Positions 47,552-57,418 of a DNA stretch of 64,000 nt are shown here, in pieces. Position numbers and translations under genes: made by a program. The notes beneath the pieces were generated by a model. The model was not told the origin of the DNA and did not search any database. It was given only the letters and a program-made list of their open reading frames with translations. Position 1 is the first letter of the stretch. Every line of letters begins with the position of its first letter. The DNA lies in contig NZ_JAAHBP010000010.1 of NCBI RefSeq assembly GCF_023184515.1, positions 1 through 64,000 on the forward strand, written 5' to 3'. This DNA is from Streptomyces sp. D2-8 (GTDB lineage: Bacteria; Actinomycetota; Actinomycetes; Streptomycetales; Streptomycetaceae).

Positions 47552-49258
47552 GTGAGGACAGCGACACTCGGACCGGCGCAGCGCGCCGAGTCACTTGCAT
47601 CCATGGCCGAGCGCGAGCTGGACGTGCTGGTCGTGGGTGCGGGCGTGGTCGGTGCGGGCACCGCGCTCGACGCCGTGACTCGGGGCCTGTCCACAGGCCT
47701 GGTCGAGGCGCGTGACTGGGCGTCCGGCACCTCCAGCCGGTCCAGCAAGCTCATCCACGGTGGCCTGCGCTATCTGGAGATGCTCGACTTCGCACTCGTG
47801 CGCGAGGCCCTGAAGGAGCGCGGCCTGCTGCTGGAGCGGCTCGCCCCGCATCTGGTGAAGCCCGTGCCGTTCCTGTACCCCTTGCAGCACAAGGGCTGGG
47901 AGCGGCTGTACGCGGGCTCGGGCGTCGCCATGTACGACGCCATGTCCATGGCCCGCAGTCACGGCCGGGGCCTGCCGATGCACCGCCACCTGACGCGTTC
48001 TCACGCCCTGCGCGTGGCCCCTTGCTTGAAGAAGGACGCCCTGGTCGGGGCGTTGCAGTACTACGACGCGCAGATGGACGACGCGCGGTACGTGGCGAAC
48101 CTGGTGCGTACGGCGGTGGCGTACGGCGCGAAGGCGGCCAACCGCGCGCGGGTGACGGGCTTCCTGCGCGAGGGCGAGCGGGTCGTCGGCGCGCGGGTGC
48201 AGGACGTCGAGGCGGGCGGCGAGTACGAGATCCGCGCCAAGCAGGTGGTCAACGCGACCGGCGTGTGGACGGACGACACCCAGGCGATGGTCGGGGAGCG
48301 CGGCCAGTTCCACGTCCGGGCGTCCAAGGGCATCCACCTGGTCGTGCCGCGCGACCGGATCCACTCCACGACCGGGCTGATCCTGCGCACGGAGAAGTCC
48401 GTGCTGTTCGTCATCCCCTGGGGCCGGCACTGGATCGTCGGCACCACGGACACCGACTGGGACCTCGACAAGGCCCACCCCGCCGCGTCCAGCGCGGACA
48501 TCGACTACCTGCTGGACCATGTGAACTCGGTGCTCGCGGTGCCCCTCACCAGGGACGACGTCCAGGGCGTGTACGCGGGCCTGCGGCCGCTGCTCGCGGG
48601 TGAGTCCGACGCGACCAGCAAGCTGTCGCGCGAGCACACCGTGGCGCATCCGGTGCCCGGGCTGGTCGTCGTGGCGGGCGGCAAGTACACGACGTACCGG
48701 GTCATGGCCAAGGACGCGGTGGACGCGGCGGTGCACGGGCTCGACATGCGCGTCGCCGAGTGCGTCACCGAGGACGTGCCGCTGCTGGGCGCCGAGGGCT
48801 ACCGGGCGCTGTGGAACGCGCGGGCGCGGATCGCCGCCCGGACCGGACTCCATGTGGTGCGGGTCGAGCACCTGCTGAACCGCTACGGGGCCATGACCGA
48901 GGAGCTTCTCGAGCTCATCGCCGAGGACCCGTCGCTGGGCGAGCCCCTGGCCGCGGCCGACGACTATCTGCGCGCCGAGATCGTCTACGCGGCCTCCCAC
49001 GAGGGGGCGCGGCACCTGGACGACGTGCTGACCCGGCGGACGCGCATCTCGATCGAGACCTTCGACCGGGGCGCCCGCAGCGCACGCGACGCCGCGCAGC
49101 TGATGGCGTCGGTGCTCGGCTGGGACAAGGACCAGATCGAGCGCGAGGTCGAGCACTACCAGAAGCGGGTGGAGGCCGAGCGGGAGTCGCAGCGGCAGCC
49201 GGACGACCTGACGGCGGACGCGGCGCGGCTGGGGGCGCCGGACATCGTGCCGCTGTGA
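47552..49258 (+). CDS. glpD: Glycerol-3-phosphate dehydrogenase
   Basis: GlpD is a membrane-associated FAD enzyme that oxidises glycerol-3-phosphate to DHAP. The 568-residue product has an FAD-binding start (ELDVLVVGAGVVGAGTALDA), WASGTSSRSSKLIHGGLRYL, KHHYDAQMDDARYV-like active-site text (QYYDAQMDDARYVANLVRTA), FVIPWGRHWIVGTTDTDWD, VQGVYAGLRPLLAG and a C-terminal DAO_C domain to HYQKRVEAERE. GTG 47552 has GGGAGG seven bases upstream and gives the expected length. It lies between a divergent sugar dehydrogenase gene and the kinase region. Confidence 0.93.
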   Translation: MRTATLGPAQRAESLASMAERELDVLVVGAGVVGAGTALDAVTRGLSTGLVEARDWASGTSSRSSKLIHGGLRYLEMLDFALVREALKERGLLLERLAPHLVKPVPFLYPLQHKGWERLYAGSGVAMYDAMSMARSHGRGLPMHRHLTRSHALRVAPCLKKDALVGALQYYDAQMDDARYVANLVRTAVAYGAKAANRARVTGFLREGERVVGARVQDVEAGGEYEIRAKQVVNATGVWTDDTQAMVGERGQFHVRASKGIHLVVPRDRIHSTTGLILRTEKSVLFVIPWGRHWIVGTTDTDWDLDKAHPAASSADIDYLLDHVNSVLAVPLTRDDVQGVYAGLRPLLAGESDATSKLSREHTVAHPVPGLVVVAGGKYTTYRVMAKDAVDAAVHGLDMRVAECVTEDVPLLGAEGYRALWNARARIAARTGLHVVRVEHLLNRYGAMTEELLELIAEDPSLGEPLAAADDYLRAEIVYAASHEGARHLDDVLTRRTRISIETFDRGARSARDAAQLMASVLGWDKDQIEREVEHYQKRVEAERESQRQPDDLTADAARLGAPDIVPL

Positions 49259-49459
49259 CTGTGCCGCTGTGGCCGGGCCGCGGTGACCCGCCGGGTGGAG
49301 GGGCCGCGGTGACGGCCGTGGTGATGCCGTCGTGGACGTGCTGCCCGGCGTGCTCGGGCCGGAAGGGCAGGGGCGGTCCGTTCGGGGTTCCTCCAAGCGT
49401 GCCGGACATCACCCGAACGAGTGTCGGCAAGCGGGATCTTCGTTCGGAGCCGGGTCGTT

Positions 49460-50503
49460 CTAGGAGGTGCGGGGGCAGAACTCGGCGGCGAGCAACGCGG
49501 GTTCGAGACCGGGGTCTGCGATCGCGTCCGTGTTCACGCGGAAGGTGAGGACACGCCGGCCGCCGACGGTGGCTGCGGTGCGCACGTAGCTGCCGGATAT
49601 GTGCCCGTTGTGCCCCCACACCGTCGTGCCGCACGGAAGTTTCTCGGGAAACAGCCCCATGCCGTACGCGCCGTGTGCGGCACGGGTGTCGAGCATCTCG
49701 CGCAGCCGGCGCGGGGGCAGCAGCCGGCCGCCGAGCAGGGCCGCGTAGAAGCGGTCCAGATCGGCGAGTGTGGTCACCAGCTCGCCCGCGGCTCCGGCCA
49801 CCCGCGGGTCGAGTTCGGTGACGTCGGTTCCGTCGGCGGCGTAGGCGCGGCCGTGGGGAGAGGGCAGCGAGGAGCGGGATCCGGGGAAGGAGGTGCCCGT
49901 CAGACGCAGGGGAGTGATGATGCGGCGCTCGGCCTCGGTTGCGTACGAGCGGCCGGTGACCTGCTGGATGACCAGGCCGAGCAGGACGTAGTTGGTGTTC
50001 GAGTAGGAGAAGCGGCCGCGTTCGGCCGGAGGGTGGGTGAGAGCGAGGTTCAGGGCCTGACGGGGTGTGACGGGTGCGGCTCCGTCGGTGTCCGCGGCGA
50101 AGTCGCGCAGGCCGCTGGTGTGGGTGAGCAGGGAGCGCAGGGTCAGCGCGCGGCCGTCGTTGCCGGCTCCGCGCACCAGGCCCGGCAGGTGCTGCTCCAC
50201 CGAGTCGGACAGCGACAGCCGGTGCTCGGCGGCCAGTTGCAGCACGACCGTCGAGATGAACGACTTCGTGATGCTGCCGGCGCGGAAATGGTCCGACCGG
50301 GCGATTCCCGGCCCGGCTCCGGCATAGCGGGTGGTGGTGCCCTCCCGGGCCAGCAGGGCCGCGGCCGGGGCTCGGCCCTGCATCACCAGCAGCGGCAGCA
50401 CGGCGTCGGTGGGCGGCATCGAGAGAGCCGACGAGTCGGCCGGGGGCAGACCGAACAGGGCGGCGGCCAGCGGTAGCGCCAGCAATGTCCGAAACGGCGG
50501 CAT
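49460..50503 (-). CDS. Secreted serine hydrolase (beta-lactamase / D-Ala-D-Ala carboxypeptidase class)
   Basis: The 347-residue product has a signal peptide (MPPFRTLLALPLAAALFGLP) and the SxxK motif SITK (Ser77, Lys80), YSNTNY (Tyr-x-Asn, about 158) and WGHNGHISG as the third motif. It is exported and probably acts on wall peptides or small esters. GGGAGGAG precedes the ATG. It is convergent with glpD and divergent from the first kinase gene. The minus-strand frame stays open for nearly 5 kb beyond it, but that is a codon-bias shadow of the kinase genes. Confidence 0.9.
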   Translation of the reverse strand: MPPFRTLLALPLAAALFGLPPADSSALSMPPTDAVLPLLVMQGRAPAAALLAREGTTTRYAGAGPGIARSDHFRAGSITKSFISTVVLQLAAEHRLSLSDSVEQHLPGLVRGAGNDGRALTLRSLLTHTSGLRDFAADTDGAAPVTPRQALNLALTHPPAERGRFSYSNTNYVLLGLVIQQVTGRSYATEAERRIITPLRLTGTSFPGSRSSLPSPHGRAYAADGTDVTELDPRVAGAAGELVTTLADLDRFYAALLGGRLLPPRRLREMLDTRAAHGAYGMGLFPEKLPCGTTVWGHNGHISGSYVRTAATVGGRRVLTFRVNTDAIADPGLEPALLAAEFCPRTS

Positions 50504-50674
50504 GCGGGCTCCTCCCAGGTCAGGGCCCATCATGCAAGGCCGGGTGCGGTGTGCCGCACCCGGGTTCCCGGGAGGCGGGCCCGCGGGCGCCCGCCAGGGG
50601 GCCCCTGGGCGCCGGGCACTTGTCGGGTGAGAGACAATGGAGGCTCTGTCAGGGCGGGTTGTATGAGGGGACGC

Positions 50675-52756
50675 ATGTCGGAGGCGGAGCGGGCGGGCAC
50701 ATCTCGTCAGGACACTCGTCAGGACAACAGGGAGCGTCTCCTCGCGGGGCGTTACCGGCTGGGCAAAGTGCTCGGCCGCGGAGGCATGGGCACCGTGTGG
50801 CGGGCCCAGGACGAAACCCTCGGGCGGACGGTCGCCGTCAAGGAGCTGCGGTTCCCGTCCAACATCGACGAGGAGGAGAAGCGGCGGCTGATCACGCGGA
50901 CGCTGCGCGAGGCCAAGGCGATCGCGCGGATCCGCAACAACAGCGCCGTGACGGTCTTCGACGTCGTCCAGGAGGACGACCGGCCCTGGATCGTGATGGA
51001 GCTCGTTGAGGGCAAGTCGCTCGCCGAGGTCATCCGGGAGGACGGCCTCCTCGAGCCGAAGCGTGCCGCCGAGGTGGGGCTCGCCGTTCTCGACGTGCTG
51101 CGCTCCGCCCACCGCGAGGGCATCCTGCACCGCGACGTGAAGCCGTCGAACGTGCTGATCGCCGAGGACGGCCGGGTCGTGCTCACCGACTTCGGTATCG
51201 CCCAGGTCGAGGGCGACCCGTCCATCACCTCGACCGGCATGCTCGTCGGCGCGCCCTCCTACATCTCCCCGGAGCGGGCGCGCGGGCACAAGCCGGGCCC
51301 GGCCGCCGACCTGTGGTCGCTCGGCGGCCTGCTGTACGCGTCGGTGGAGGGCGCGCCGCCGTACGACAAGGGGTCGGCCATAGCGACCCTCACGGCCGTG
51401 ATGACCGAGCCGCTGGAGGAGCCGAAGAACGCGGGTCCGCTGAAGGACGTCATCCACGGGCTGCTCACCAAGGACCCCGCGCAGCGGCTCGACGTCGCGG
51501 GTGCCCGGGCGATGCTGAACTCGGTGCTGCACGCGCCCGAGACGGCCGAGCCGGAGCCGATGGACGCGACGAAGGTCGTGCCGCTGCCGGCACAGCCGGA
51601 CAGGTCCTCGCGCAAGGGGAGTTCGCAGGGGGCCGGGGGCAAGCGGGGCGAGGAGGCCGGGGAGCGGTTGCGCGGGGCGCTGCGTTCCGTGCGCAAGGCC
51701 GCTGCGGGATCGGGTGCTGCGGGAGCGGCTGCTGCCGGAGGGGCTGCTGCGGGAGGGGCCGCCGCTTCCGCCAAGTCCGATTCCGGAAAGGCTTCTTCCG
51801 GCACGGCGGGCACGGCTTCTTCGGCGTCGGACAGCGGTGCGGGCCGGAGCGGGGCCGCGGGTGCGTCCGGGGCGAAGTCGGGCTCGGAGGCTGTCGTCGG
51901 CGCCGGTGAGCGGAGTGGATCGGAGGCGAAGACGGCGTCCGGGGGGCGGAGTTCGGGGTGGCCCGTCATGCCGCCGCCGGACCTGCCGCCGAGGCCCGTG
52001 CCCCGGGCGCCGCTCACCGACGTGGTGCCGCGGCGGACCCTGATGATCATCGCGGTGGTCGTGGCGCTCGCCGTGATCGGCACCGTGCTCGCCATCGCGC
52101 TCAGCGGTGACGACAAGGGCTCGGAGGGGGCCTCCGGCGAGGGCGGCGGGAAGGCCGTCGCCACCGCGCCGAGCAGCCCCGACACCAAGGGCGACAAGAG
52201 CGACGGCACGCGCACGGACGGCGCGGAGAAGCAGCCCGGGTCGTCCGGTTCCGCCTCGAACAGCACGCCGGACGGGCAGTCGAGCGGTTCGTCGAACGAG
52301 GGCGGCTCCGGCGGGAAGGGCACCGCGGCGGAGTCGACTCACCAGGGGAACCAGGGGTACTCGATCGGTCTGCCGAAGGGCTGGAAGTACCAGTCCACGG
52401 GTGCGGCGGGCGACCGCTTCACCGGGCCCGACGGGCAGAAGCTGCTCATCGCCTGGACGTCCACGCCCAAGGGCGACCCGGTGGCGGACTGGAAGAGCCA
52501 GGAGCGCTACATGCAGCGCGCCCAGTACAAGAAGATCCGTATAGAGAAGGTGGACTACCGCGGCTGGAACACGGCCGACTGGGAGTTCACCTACACGGAC
52601 GGTGGCACCAAGTACCGGACCATCGACCGGGGTTTCGTGGTCGACGACCAGCAGGGATACGCGCTGATGTACACCGCGAAGGCGGCCGACTGGGGCGGCG
52701 AGTCGCGCAAGGAGACGTGGCGGACGCTGACCAAGACCTTCGAACCCAAGTCCTGA
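50675..52756 (+). CDS. Ser/Thr protein kinase 1 (membrane receptor type)
   Basis: The 693-residue product has an intact Hanks-type kinase domain: glycine loop GRGGMGTVW (about 33-42), VAVKEL (Lys56), HRDVKPSN (Asp154), DFG (172-174) and APE-like SYISPERA. A long Ala/Gly/Ser linker (about 300-450), one membrane helix (about 452-474) and an extracytoplasmic region follow, ending in a domain that starts GYSIGLPKGWKYQ. GAGGGG precedes ATG 50675. It is the first of six consecutive kinase-like genes on this strand. The ligand is unknown. Confidence 0.93.
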   Translation: MSEAERAGTSRQDTRQDNRERLLAGRYRLGKVLGRGGMGTVWRAQDETLGRTVAVKELRFPSNIDEEEKRRLITRTLREAKAIARIRNNSAVTVFDVVQEDDRPWIVMELVEGKSLAEVIREDGLLEPKRAAEVGLAVLDVLRSAHREGILHRDVKPSNVLIAEDGRVVLTDFGIAQVEGDPSITSTGMLVGAPSYISPERARGHKPGPAADLWSLGGLLYASVEGAPPYDKGSAIATLTAVMTEPLEEPKNAGPLKDVIHGLLTKDPAQRLDVAGARAMLNSVLHAPETAEPEPMDATKVVPLPAQPDRSSRKGSSQGAGGKRGEEAGERLRGALRSVRKAAAGSGAAGAAAAGGAAAGGAAASAKSDSGKASSGTAGTASSASDSGAGRSGAAGASGAKSGSEAVVGAGERSGSEAKTASGGRSSGWPVMPPPDLPPRPVPRAPLTDVVPRRTLMIIAVVVALAVIGTVLAIALSGDDKGSEGASGEGGGKAVATAPSSPDTKGDKSDGTRTDGAEKQPGSSGSASNSTPDGQSSGSSNEGGSGGKGTAAESTHQGNQGYSIGLPKGWKYQSTGAAGDRFTGPDGQKLLIAWTSTPKGDPVADWKSQERYMQRAQYKKIRIEKVDYRGWNTADWEFTYTDGGTKYRTIDRGFVVDDQQGYALMYTAKAADWGGESRKETWRTLTKTFEPKS

Positions 52757-52909
52757 GCATGGGGCGCCCCGGGTTTGGGGAGTGAGATCTGGCATCCCCG
52801 CATTGCGGGTTGCCTGCGGCACGTATCGTAAATGTTTGCGGACCGTGCGCAGCCGAAACGGACCGTGGGGCGAGCGGATGTGACCGACCGGGCTGCCGGG
52901 GGAGGCAAC

Positions 52910-55432
52910 GTGGACGACTACGCGGGCCGGGTACTGGCCGACCGCTACCGCCTGCCGCTGCCGCCGTCCGACGAGTACGAACTCACCGAGACCCGGGCCT
53001 TCGACACCTACAGCGGACAGGAAGTCCTGGTCCGCCAGGTGCCGTTGCCCGAGGTGGTCGAGGCCGAGGTCCTCGACGCGGAGGGGCTGCCCGACGGTTT
53101 CACGGCACGTGACGGCGGGGCGCGGCGGTCCGGCGTCCGTGCGGGCACCCGGCGGCCCACGGATCCGGTGGTGCGGCGCGCGGTGGAGGCGGCGCAGGCC
53201 ACCGCGGCCATTCCCGACCACCCCCGACTCGACCAGGTCTTCGACGTGTTCGCCGAAGGCGGTTCGCTGTGGATCGTCAGTGAGCTGGTGGCCGCGCGCC
53301 CGCTGGCGGCGCTGCTCGCCGAGAAGCCGCTGACGCCGTACCGGGCGGCCGAGGTGGCCTCCGACGTGCTGATGGCCCTCCGGGTGCTGCATGCGCACGG
53401 CTGGGTGCACCGGAACATCACCGCGCGGACGGTGCTGGTCTGCGACGACGGCCGGGTGATGCTGACCGGGCTGGCGGTCGGCGCGGCGGAAGAGGCGCTG
53501 TGCGGGTACGACCCGGTTCCGGAAACGGCGTTCGAGGAGTCCGGGCAGCGGCCGGGGCAGGAGGGCGGAGGTGCCGGGCCGGTCCATGGCGCCGGTCGTC
53601 CGGGGGGTTCCGGGCCGGCCGGTGGCATCGGCGGCGCGGGTGATCCCGAGGCCGCCCGGCGCGCTGCCATAGAGGCCCGGGAGGCCAGGGGACTGCCCTC
53701 GGCGGGGGGCGAGACGGCCGGCGGCGGTCCGATCGTGCCGGCGCGCGGGCCGGTGGAGGAGAGCGGGGACCCGCGGGCGGCGCGTGCCGGGGCGATCGCG
53801 GCCTACCGGGCCGGTGCCCGGGCTGCCGCGCGGGTGCAGGAGGCGCAGCAGGGCGGGCGGGCGGCACTGCCCGGAGCCCGCTCCGCCCCGGACGGCGGGA
53901 CCGCGCCCTACGGCAACGGGTCGGCGCCGTCGCCGTACATCCCCGGGCAGGGCACCGCCCCCGGGGCCGTACCGCCCGGGCGGATCGCCGACCCCTACGG
54001 TGTGGGCGGCAGTCCACGGTCGACCGCCTGGCATGGTGCGGCGCCCCGCGGCACGACCGGCGGGGCGCCGGCGCCGCAGGGCCGGGAGCAGGCGGCTCTC
54101 CCTCCGGCCTCGGACACCGCGGCCCACGGCGAGCCCGCCCGGTGGGACGACCTGGTCGCCGACACCCCCGCACCCCGGCGCGGTCCGGCCACGGCGCTGG
54201 CCGCCGAGCGGGCGCGGCAGGCGCGGATGGCCGTGGTGGGGCCCGTGACCGAGCGCTGGGCGCCCGAGCAGGCCGGACCCGTGCACGAGAACTGGCAGTT
54301 GGCCGCGCCGATCGGGCCCGCGACCGACCTGTGGGCGCTCGGCGCGCTGCTCTTCAGGGCCGTGCAGGGGCATGCGCCCTACCCGGAGGAGTCGACGGCC
54401 GAGCTGGTGCAGATGGTGTGCGCGGAGCCGCCCGCCTATGCCGAGGAGTGCGGGCCGCTGCGGCCGGTCGTGGAGTCGCTGCTGCGTCAGGACCCCACCG
54501 AGCGCCTCGACTTCGAGGAAGTGCGCGGCTGGCTGCGTTCGCTGGTGCGCTCGGCACCCGAGCCGGAGGCCGGGGTGCACGTCGTCCCGGCGCCGCCCGT
54601 GGACGCCGGCCGGCTGCCCGTCGTACGGCGCCGGGGCGAGCTCGTGCGCAGGCGGAAGGCCGGGCTGCCCGCGCACCACGGGCGGCACAAGCGGGCCAAG
54701 AAGGAGTCCGGTTCGCCGCGCCGCCTCGGCCGCACCCTGCTCCTGCTGGTCCTGCTCGCGATGGCCGCGGCGATCGCCTACGCCATGCTCTTCATGCCCA
54801 AGTCGGGGACCGAGGGCGCGGACGGGTCGGACCGGACCGGTGCCGCCGGTGAGGTCAGCCAGGCGCCCGAGCCGGACGCCAGCAGCGAGCCCCGGCCCGA
54901 CCAGACCTCGCCCGAGCCGGACAAGAGCCCGTCGTCGTCGGCCGGGACCACCGAGACCCAGACCACCGGCCCCGATGTCGCCGACGGCTTCACCCTGCGC
55001 AAGGACTCGGCGGGCTTCCAGGTCGCCGTGGCCAAGGGCTGGGACCGCGCCGCGCGGAACGGCAGCGGCCAGGTCGTCTACTCCAAGGGCGACTTCGAGC
55101 TCATCGTCGTGGCGGGCCGGGACAGCGCGTCGGAGTACGGCAGTGACCCGATGGCCTACCAGCGGGAGAGGGAGCGCGAGTTGCAGCCGTACCGTGACTC
55201 CAGCTGGGCCACCTCCACCGGGCTGAAGACGATCGAGGTGGGCGGACGGACCATGGCCGAGGGGCAGTTCACCTGGACCGGCGCCGACGGGGGCGAGCTG
55301 TACGTCCGCAACCTCGCGATGCTGGTCGACGGGCGCTACCACGTGGTCCAGGTGCGCGGTCCGGAGTCCGACCGGGACGAGGTGACGCGGCTGTACGAGC
55401 AGGCGGCCGCGACGTACAAGGCGACGGGGTGA
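52910..55432 (+). CDS. Ser/Thr kinase-like pseudokinase with large insertion
   Basis: The 840-residue product has a kinase-like N-lobe without a glycine-rich loop; the ATP lysine position is LVRQV (Arg42), the HRD motif is HRN (GWVHRNITARTV, Asn169) and the DFG position is TGL (MLTGLAVG). All three catalytic motifs are lost, so it should not transfer phosphate. About 230 residues of Ala/Gly/Pro-rich sequence sit between the DFG-like site and the C-lobe helices (ATDLWALGALLFRAVQG). A membrane helix (about 608-630) and the extracytoplasmic domain FQVAVAKGWDRAA follow. Start chosen at GTG 52910 with GGGGGAGG; GTG 52880 and ATG 52832 are alternatives. Confidence 0.85.
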   Translation: MDDYAGRVLADRYRLPLPPSDEYELTETRAFDTYSGQEVLVRQVPLPEVVEAEVLDAEGLPDGFTARDGGARRSGVRAGTRRPTDPVVRRAVEAAQATAAIPDHPRLDQVFDVFAEGGSLWIVSELVAARPLAALLAEKPLTPYRAAEVASDVLMALRVLHAHGWVHRNITARTVLVCDDGRVMLTGLAVGAAEEALCGYDPVPETAFEESGQRPGQEGGGAGPVHGAGRPGGSGPAGGIGGAGDPEAARRAAIEAREARGLPSAGGETAGGGPIVPARGPVEESGDPRAARAGAIAAYRAGARAAARVQEAQQGGRAALPGARSAPDGGTAPYGNGSAPSPYIPGQGTAPGAVPPGRIADPYGVGGSPRSTAWHGAAPRGTTGGAPAPQGREQAALPPASDTAAHGEPARWDDLVADTPAPRRGPATALAAERARQARMAVVGPVTERWAPEQAGPVHENWQLAAPIGPATDLWALGALLFRAVQGHAPYPEESTAELVQMVCAEPPAYAEECGPLRPVVESLLRQDPTERLDFEEVRGWLRSLVRSAPEPEAGVHVVPAPPVDAGRLPVVRRRGELVRRRKAGLPAHHGRHKRAKKESGSPRRLGRTLLLLVLLAMAAAIAYAMLFMPKSGTEGADGSDRTGAAGEVSQAPEPDASSEPRPDQTSPEPDKSPSSSAGTTETQTTGPDVADGFTLRKDSAGFQVAVAKGWDRAARNGSGQVVYSKGDFELIVVAGRDSASEYGSDPMAYQRERERELQPYRDSSWATSTGLKTIEVGGRTMAEGQFTWTGADGGELYVRNLAMLVDGRYHVVQVRGPESDRDEVTRLYEQAAATYKATG

Positions 55433-55590
55433 GCGACCGGCGCGCCGCCTGTACGCCGCAGTTCACACTCTGGTTGCCTGCCGTCCCGGCAGGCGACAAC
55501 CGTCACAGTGCGGTCACCGTGGTACCCCGCTTGTTCCCTGGGTGAGGGCGGGTCCTTACGCTGACCCTGTCAAGACCATTGCGGGGCAAC

Positions 55591-57330
55591 GTGAATCAGA
55601 TGCAGGGCCTGCTCGTCGCGGGCCGCTACCGGCTGGCCGAATCCATCGGCAGTGGCGGCATGGGCCGAGTCTGGCATGCGCATGACGAGGTGCTGCACCG
55701 GTCGGTCGCCATCAAGGAGTTGACGGCCGCCCTCTACGTCTCCGAGAGCGAGCAGGCGATCCTGCTGGCGCGCACCCGCGCGGAGGCCAGGGCAGCCGCG
55801 CGGATCAACCACTCCGCCGTCGTCACCGTGCACGACGTACTGGAGCACGACGGCCGCCCGTGGATCGTGATGGAGCTGGTCGAGGGCCGCTCCCTGGCCG
55901 ACGCGGTCAAGGAGGAGGGGCGCGTCGAGCCGCGCGAGGCGGCGCGCATCGGCCTCTGGGTGCTGCGGGCCCTGCGCGCCGCGCACACCGCCGGCGTCCT
56001 GCACCGCGACATCAAGCCGGGCAACGTCCTCCTCAGCCGCGACGGACGCGTGCTGCTCACGGACTTCGGCATCGCCCAGATCGAGGGCGACACGACCATC
56101 ACGCGCACCGGAGAGGTCGTCGGCTCGGTCGACTACCTGGCGCCCGAGCGGGTGCGCGGCCACGACCCCGGCCCGTCCTCCGACCTGTGGGCGCTCGGTG
56201 CGACGCTCTACACGGCGGTGGAGGGCCGGTCGCCGTTCCGCCGCACCACCCCGCTGACCACCATGCAGGCCGTGGTCGAGGAGGAGGCCGCCGAGCTCCG
56301 GCACGCCGGTGCGCTCACGCCCGTCATCACGGCCCTGCTGCGCAAGGATCCCGGCACCCGGCCCGACGCGTCCGAGGCCGAGCAGATGCTCGCCGAGGCG
56401 GCGGAGGGGCGGCGGCCGAACAGGGCGCAGGCGTATGTGCCGACGCAGTACGGGGGGACGACGCCGTACCGGGACGCCCACAGCGGTACGGGCACGGGGG
56501 CGGCGACCACGGGGACCTCCGGCAGCGGACAGGCCGGCAGCGGACAGGCCGGCACCGGCTCGGGGTCGCACACCGGGACACCGCTCCCGCCGCTGGCGGG
56601 CGCCCCGGCCACCGGGACGTCCACGGCCGGTACCGCGCCCTACGGCCCCACCGGGGCCGGCCCGATGGCGACGGGCCCGCAGCCGACCGGTCCGGGCAGG
56701 CGCCGCCGCCTGCGCACCCTCGCCCTCGTCGTCGCGCTCGCGGCCATCATCGGCGGGGGCACGGCCGTGGTGCTCCAGCAGTGGAAGGGCGGTCAGGCGT
56801 CGCAGGGCGGATCCGGCGCGCCGACCTCCACGAGCACGGAGGCGCGCGGGGGATCGGTTCCGGTCAGCTGGACCCGCTACGACGATCCCGTCGGATTCAG
56901 CCTCTACCTGCCCAAAGGCTGGAAGCGCAAGCCCTTCGGCCCGCAGGGCGAGCTCAAGCAGATCGACTACACGCCGGACGGCGGACGGCACTTCGTCCGC
57001 ATCGCCATCGACGAGTCACCGGACTTCGCCGACGCCAAGTCCCACCAGGAGGATCTCGAGCAGCAGCTCCAGGGGCTGGTCGACTACAAGCGGGTGACCA
57101 TGGAGGAGAACACCTACCGGGACCGCAAGGGCTCGCTGTGGGAGTACACCTGGACCGCGCTCGCCAAGGATCCGCCCTACGTCGCCGGGCCGCGCCACGC
57201 CATCGAGGAGACGTACTTCTCGCGGGACGGCGTCGAGTACGCGATCTACATGTCCTCACCGGAGAAGGACTGGGCGACGTCGAGCCAGCAGTTCAAGTGG
57301 GTTCTGCAAGGCTGGCAGCAACCGCGGTAA
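55591..57330 (+). CDS. Ser/Thr protein kinase 3 (membrane receptor type)
   Basis: The 579-residue product has all kinase motifs: GSGGMGRVW loop, VAIKEL (Lys42), HRDIKPGN (Asp140), LTDFGIAQ, SVDYLAPERV. A Gly/Thr/Ser-rich linker (about 300-370) precedes a membrane helix (about 372-394) and an extracytoplasmic domain from about 430: VGFSLYLPKGWKRK, YTPDGGRHFVRIAID, YRDRKGSLWEYTWTAL, YFSRDGVEYAIYM, FKWVLQGW. GTG 55591 is chosen; a TTG 12 bases upstream and ATG 55600 are alternatives. Confidence 0.9.
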   Translation: MNQMQGLLVAGRYRLAESIGSGGMGRVWHAHDEVLHRSVAIKELTAALYVSESEQAILLARTRAEARAAARINHSAVVTVHDVLEHDGRPWIVMELVEGRSLADAVKEEGRVEPREAARIGLWVLRALRAAHTAGVLHRDIKPGNVLLSRDGRVLLTDFGIAQIEGDTTITRTGEVVGSVDYLAPERVRGHDPGPSSDLWALGATLYTAVEGRSPFRRTTPLTTMQAVVEEEAAELRHAGALTPVITALLRKDPGTRPDASEAEQMLAEAAEGRRPNRAQAYVPTQYGGTTPYRDAHSGTGTGAATTGTSGSGQAGSGQAGTGSGSHTGTPLPPLAGAPATGTSTAGTAPYGPTGAGPMATGPQPTGPGRRRRLRTLALVVALAAIIGGGTAVVLQQWKGGQASQGGSGAPTSTSTEARGGSVPVSWTRYDDPVGFSLYLPKGWKRKPFGPQGELKQIDYTPDGGRHFVRIAIDESPDFADAKSHQEDLEQQLQGLVDYKRVTMEENTYRDRKGSLWEYTWTALAKDPPYVAGPRHAIEETYFSRDGVEYAIYMSSPEKDWATSSQQFKWVLQGWQQPR

Positions 57331-57418
57331 GAACGAAGATCATCGTCCTGACCTGGGGGGTCGAAGGGCGGGCGTCGGGCGGCGACCGGATTTCGAGGGC
57401 GCGGACGACGGCTGCGGC

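Noticed and set aside
49460..55342. A minus-strand open frame of about 1960 codons running through the kinase genes
   Set aside because: Only its last 347 codons (serine hydrolase) look like protein. The rest is Arg/Gly/His/Val-rich and is the antisense shadow that high third-position GC gives to long genes.
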